From Candidatus Woesearchaeota archaeon (GTDB lineage: Archaea; Nanobdellota; Nanobdellia; Woesearchaeales; GW2011-AR9), in NCBI GenBank assembly GCA_018303045.1, contig JAGVYX010000063.1, forward strand, positions 1 through 7,154: 7,154 bases of DNA, given 5' to 3'. Below the pieces are notes generated by a model. That model did not search any database, was not told the origin of the DNA, and saw nothing but the letters and a program-made list of their open reading frames with translations. Below are positions 5,094 through 7,154 of the stretch, piece after piece. The position numbers and the translations under genes were made by a program. The number at the start of each line of letters is the position of its first letter. Positions within the stretch are counted from its first letter, which is position 1.

Positions 5094-5574
5094 ATTGCTG
5101 ATAACTGCTTCCAAAACACCATCTGGCAAATTCTCGATCATCCATAAGAACCATTTCTCTAATATTAATCCATTCCGTTTGCTCAGCGCCAATACAGGTA
5201 ATCCGGCATTTTAACGGCTTATTGGCAATATAATGGCCTAAAGCCCGGCGATGACCTCCATCCCAGGGGCCGGAAATGGAGGGATGATATTTTAATATAA
5301 TGCTATCCAGCTGATATTTCCCCTTAACAATTACTGACCTGGCCGGAAATTTGTCAAGGAGGTATTTTCCTTCGTTAATGGTTGTTTCTCCTTCATTAAC
5401 AGCTGCTTTTCCTTCACTAATTACCATTACAGGAACCGCTGGAAATTCATCGCCAGCTTCAATGCCCCGGACAATAGAATCAATTACTAAGTCTGATTTT
5501 TTCCGCTCCCAGCCAAAGAGGTCAACAGAATTCAAATCTAAATAAACAATATCTCCTAGCGCCAGACTGCTCAT
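5065..5574 (-). CDS. ParB-like domain protein with inserted heptad repeats (169 aa)
   Basis: The fold is suggested by an N-terminal strand/helix pattern (DIVYLDLNSVD, then a helix VIDSIVRGIEAG, then EFPAVPVMVI). The motif WDGGHRRALGHYIANKPLKCRI (104-125) resembles the DGxHRxxA-x(4-8)-P motif of ParB/sulfiredoxin-type domains. That motif binds nucleotide or phosphate in ParB-related CTPases, kinases and nucleases. Between the strands is an unusual insert of three 7-residue units (residues 53-73). The C-terminal part (about 130-160) is of unknown kind. There is no signal or membrane segment, so it is probably cytosolic. The ATG at 5574 is 9 bp after the membrane-protein stop, with a weak AAGAAG before it. 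It is the last gene of the TFB cluster and may be frame-shifted at its 3' end. The domain call is moderate and the function unknown. Confidence 0.75.
   Translation of the reverse strand: MSSLALGDIVYLDLNSVDLFGWERKKSDLVIDSIVRGIEAGDEFPAVPVMVISEGKAAVNEGETTINEGKYLLDKFPARSVIVKGKYQLDSIILKYHPSISGPWDGGHRRALGHYIANKPLKCRITCIGAEQTEWINIREMVLMDDREFARWCFGSSYQQLKERDRRYR
5356..5418 (-). repeat. three 21-bp tandem units encoding a heptad repeat
   Basis: The units at 5398-5418, 5377-5397 and 5356-5376 encode SEGKAAV, NEGETTI and NEGKYLL, i.e. (S/N)EG(K/E)xx(aliphatic). The DNA core AGTGAAGGA/AATGAAGGA/AACGAAGGA is conserved at the head of each unit. The period is a multiple of three, so copy-number change keeps the frame. 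Confidence 0.85.
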
Positions 5575-5583
5575 CTTCTTAAC

Positions 5584-5925
5584 TTATTCGCAAATTATTT
5601 TTAAATCTTTAATTTTTTTCTGATGAAAACCAGTTAATAATTTTTCCAGGCCGCTTGGGCTGACCGGCTGATTCAGGTAGTTCTTAACCTCGCAGCTTGA
5701 AGACGAGCACTGAAGTTCAGAATAAGACGCGCGACAATTAACTGTTTCTTCACGTTCTATATCCGGCTTGAAGGCTAACACCAGACTAGCTGAAGCAACT
5801 ATGGCTACCGTTACCCGGCCAGGGCCGGAATCAAAAAAATACTGCAATGATTCTCCCGCTGAACGCGCCAGAACATAGGTTTTAGAACCGCTCTTAAAGC
5901 TAAATTTAGAAAAATAACTATCCAT
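5584..5925 (-). CDS. single-span membrane protein of unknown function (113 aa)
   Basis: I do not recognise a family. Residues 1-35 are polar and Ser-rich with no signal-peptide charge pattern. Residues 36-52 (GRVTVAIVASASLVLAF) form a plausible membrane helix. The rest (53-113) is hydrophilic with four Cys (C64, C73, C78, C112), including CSSSSC. If the second part faces outward, the Cys could form two disulfides. The topology is inferred. ATG at 5925 is 6 bp after the TFB stop and the gene ends 9 bp before the ParB-like gene, so translation is probably coupled within one mRNA. Cotranscription with a basal transcription factor is unusual. The position between TFB and a ParB-like protein is the only functional hint. 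Confidence 0.75.
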   Translation of the reverse strand: MDSYFSKFSFKSGSKTYVLARSAGESLQYFFDSGPGRVTVAIVASASLVLAFKPDIEREETVNCRASYSELQCSSSSCEVKNYLNQPVSPSGLEKLLTGFHQKKIKDLKIICE

Positions 5926-5931
5926 GGCAAA

Positions 5932-6855
5932 CTATCTCTTCTTGCTTTTTTCCACTTCTTTGGTCAATTTTAATTTTTTAATCAATTCCTTGTAACGATT
6001 TCTGATGGTAACTTCGGTAACTCCGGCAACATCAGCTACCTCCCGCTGGGTTCTTTTTTCGCCATGAATTAATGAGGCTACATACAAAGCTGCCGCCGCT
6101 ATGCCCGTTGGCCCGCGACCAGAGGTTAACTCAATATCCCGCGCCATTTCCAGAATTTCCACGGATTTGGACTGCGTTTCCGCGCTTAACTTCAAAGCGG
6201 AGGCAAACCGAGGAATATAATCTGCTGGATTGCTGGGCCTGATGCTAATTTCCAGTTCTCTGGTCACAAAACGGTAAGTCCTGCCGATCTCTTTTTTCTC
6301 AATGCCCGAAGCTTCGCCCATCTCATCCAGTGTTCGGGGAACTTCATGCCTGCGGCAGGCGGCATATAAAGCACCGGCAATAACCGATTCCATGGAACGG
6401 CCCCGTACTAAACCTTTTTGCACTGCCAGCCGGTAAATTCGCGCGGCTTCTTCCTCAACAGAACGCGGCAGGCGCAAAAATGAAGAAACTCTCTTTAATT
6501 CCGCTAAAGCTACCTTAAGATTTCTTTCAATAGCCGTGCTGATCCGGATATTCCATTTTCTTAACCGGAAAAATTTGTCCCGCTCTTTCTCAGAACTAAG
6601 CTTATAAAAGTCCGACGTTGTGCCTACTTCAGTTCCCAATCCCTGATCAAACTGAGTCTGGGAAGACGGCGCGCCTGTTCTCCGCTTGCTGCCGCCTTCA
6701 TCATCTTCGAAATCCCGCCATTCCTGTGAAAAATCCACCATGCGGTCTTCAATTACAAAACCGCATTCGCGGCAGATGGTCTCCCCTTTTTCCACATTTC
6801 TAAAAATATTCTGACTGGAGCATTCAGGGCATTCCTTAATCAATTTGCGCATCAT
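5932..6855 (-). CDS. tfb: transcription initiation factor IIB (TFB)
   Basis: TFB binds TBP-TATA and the BRE, recruits archaeal RNA polymerase and helps start-site opening. This 307-residue protein has every expected part. The N-terminal zinc ribbon uses C9, C12, C28 and C31 (CPEC...CREC). The reader/linker region carries EWRDFEDDEG...KRRTGAP (45-63). Two cyclin-like repeats lie near 105-200 and 205-297. The second has the helix-turn-helix TQREVADVAGVTEVTIRNRYKEL (269-291), which contacts BRE. Length is standard. Two consecutive ATGs begin the frame (6855 and 6852). No leaderless TATA is seen at the right distance, so this mRNA probably has a 5' leader that includes a short ORF. It heads a three-gene cluster. 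The family is certain. Whether the genome has other TFBs cannot be told here. Confidence 0.98.
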   Translation of the reverse strand: MMRKLIKECPECSSQNIFRNVEKGETICRECGFVIEDRMVDFSQEWRDFEDDEGGSKRRTGAPSSQTQFDQGLGTEVGTTSDFYKLSSEKERDKFFRLRKWNIRISTAIERNLKVALAELKRVSSFLRLPRSVEEEAARIYRLAVQKGLVRGRSMESVIAGALYAACRRHEVPRTLDEMGEASGIEKKEIGRTYRFVTRELEISIRPSNPADYIPRFASALKLSAETQSKSVEILEMARDIELTSGRGPTGIAAAALYVASLIHGEKRTQREVADVAGVTEVTIRNRYKELIKKLKLTKEVEKSKKR

Positions 6856-6863
6856 GATATAAT

Positions 6864-6899
6864 TTAAGCTCCAACACCCACTAGAATCATCACTTCCAT
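6864..6899 (-). CDS. possible 11-codon leader ORF upstream of TFB
   Basis: The minus strand encodes MEVMILVGVGA followed by TAA, ending 8 bases before the TFB ATG and in a different frame. Its ATG lies shortly after the start site predicted from the TATA at 6931-6940, so ribosomes would meet it first. Such a short ORF can arise by chance. Regulatory use is only a suggestion. Confidence 0.3.
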   Translation of the reverse strand: MEVMILVGVGA

Positions 6900-6930
6900 A
6901 AGTAAGACTTAAATAGTAATATCGCTAATT

Positions 6931-6940
6931 ATTTATAAAT
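6931..6940 (-). promoter_or_regulatory. probable TATA box of the TFB cluster
   Basis: The minus strand reads ATTTATAAAT, preceded by CAAAAG, a fair BRE position. The predicted start is near 6909, giving a leader of about 54 bases before the TFB ATG. A weaker alternative, CTATTTAAGT, lies at 6907-6916. Confidence 0.5.
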
Positions 6941-6974
6941 CTTTTGGTTTTGTCAGTATCTGTGCTATCACGTT

Positions 6975-7028
6975 TTTAGTTTACATTAATATCTAAGACC
7001 GCTTGGTGGTCTTAATGTACAAACTAAA
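6975..7028. repeat. large hairpin covering the transposase promoter and start
   Basis: Arms 6975-6989 and 7012-7028 pair over 15 bp with a two-base bulge (7020-7021). An inner GACC/GGTC stem lies at 6997-7000 and 7008-7011. The left arm contains TTAATAT, a TATA-like box about 26 bases before the ATG. The right arm contains the ATG itself (7015-7017). The outermost CGTT (6971-6974) and AACG (7037-7040) are also complementary. Confidence 0.75.
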
Positions 7029-7154
7029 TTACAAAAAACGGGTCTGGATTATTACGCAAAAGCTGAATGGTACTTCAACGAAGAAAATCTGCTTATCACA
7101 GAATATAAGCAGAATGGCTGTGAGTAAAATTGTGGCCTCGTACAAAGAGTATGG
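7015..7154 (+). CDS. transposase N-terminus, IS481-like helix-turn-helix (partial)
   Basis: The first 46 codons are visible, and the frame is open to the window edge. The sequence starts MYKLNYKKRVWIITQKLNG and continues TSTKKICLSQNISRMAVSKI. This has the layout of a helix-turn-helix that opens DDE transposases of the IS481/IS630 type: a basic helix, WIIxQK.GxST, then a recognition helix NISRxxVxKI followed by YKEYG. The catalytic DDE core is not in the window, so the family is provisional. ATG at 7015 is chosen because of the TATA-like TTAATAT 26 bases upstream. GTG at 7006 and TTG at 7003 are possible, with a stop in frame at 6994. Confidence 0.65.
   Translation, partial: MYKLNYKKRVWIITQKLNGTSTKKICLSQNISRMAVSKIVASYKEY

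Larger units (their letters stand above)
6951..7154 (+). mobile_element. left part of an IS481-like insertion sequence
   Basis: A transposase reading frame starts at 7015 and runs off the window. The left end is put tentatively at TGTCAGTATC (6951), since these elements usually begin with TGT and coding-type sequence stops there. The right end and the target-site duplication are outside the window, so the border is an estimate. The element diverges from the TFB gene and ends about ten bases from the TFB TATA box. Confidence 0.5.

Overview
The window looks like archaeal DNA, most likely from a DPANN-type genome (Woesearchaeota/Pacearchaeota-like). This is inferred from gene content, not from a database search. 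The clearest markers are a full-length transcription factor B (TFB), the archaea-specific tRNA amidotransferase subunit GatD, and a Cys-rich lipoprotein of a kind I recall from DPANN genomes. TATA boxes also sit about 24-28 bp from several start codons, the spacing expected of leaderless archaeal mRNAs. Genes are short and closely packed, and the intergenic DNA is AT-rich.

Layout. Positions 1-300 hold, on the minus strand, an intact class II tRNA-Leu(GAG). Below it is a truncated tRNA-like 3' segment that repeats 20 bp of the tRNA-Leu T arm. Two inverted repeats follow, then an alkyladenine-DNA-glycosylase-type repair enzyme (297-842, minus) and a 77-residue charged small protein (932-1165, minus). 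The stretch 1166-1471 has no gene. It carries a promoter, a short direct repeat and an 85-bp inverted-repeat element containing three 16-bp tandem units. Next on the minus strand are a VIT1/CCC1-family membrane protein that seems to have lost most of its second membrane helix, a Cys-rich lipoprotein, and GatD (2449-3738). GatD and an APH-type kinase gene on the plus strand (3792-4877) diverge from a 53-bp gap with one near-palindromic TATA box that fits both starts.

From 4878 to 5064 there is a 32-bp-period direct repeat and an open frame that looks like the frame-shifted tail of the next gene. From 6855 down to 5065 runs a compact minus-strand cluster of TFB, a 113-residue single-span membrane protein of unknown function, and a ParB-like protein with a three-unit heptad repeat inserted in its domain. 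The spacers are 6 and 9 bp, so one mRNA is likely. An 11-codon leader ORF precedes TFB. At the right edge, beginning about ten bases beyond the TFB TATA box, an IS481-like insertion sequence starts. The first 46 codons of its transposase are visible, preceded by a large hairpin that includes the start codon.

The genes do not form one pathway. They cover translation (tRNA-Leu, GatD), DNA repair, metal transport and basal transcription. The part with most room for new biology is the TFB / membrane protein / ParB-like cluster.
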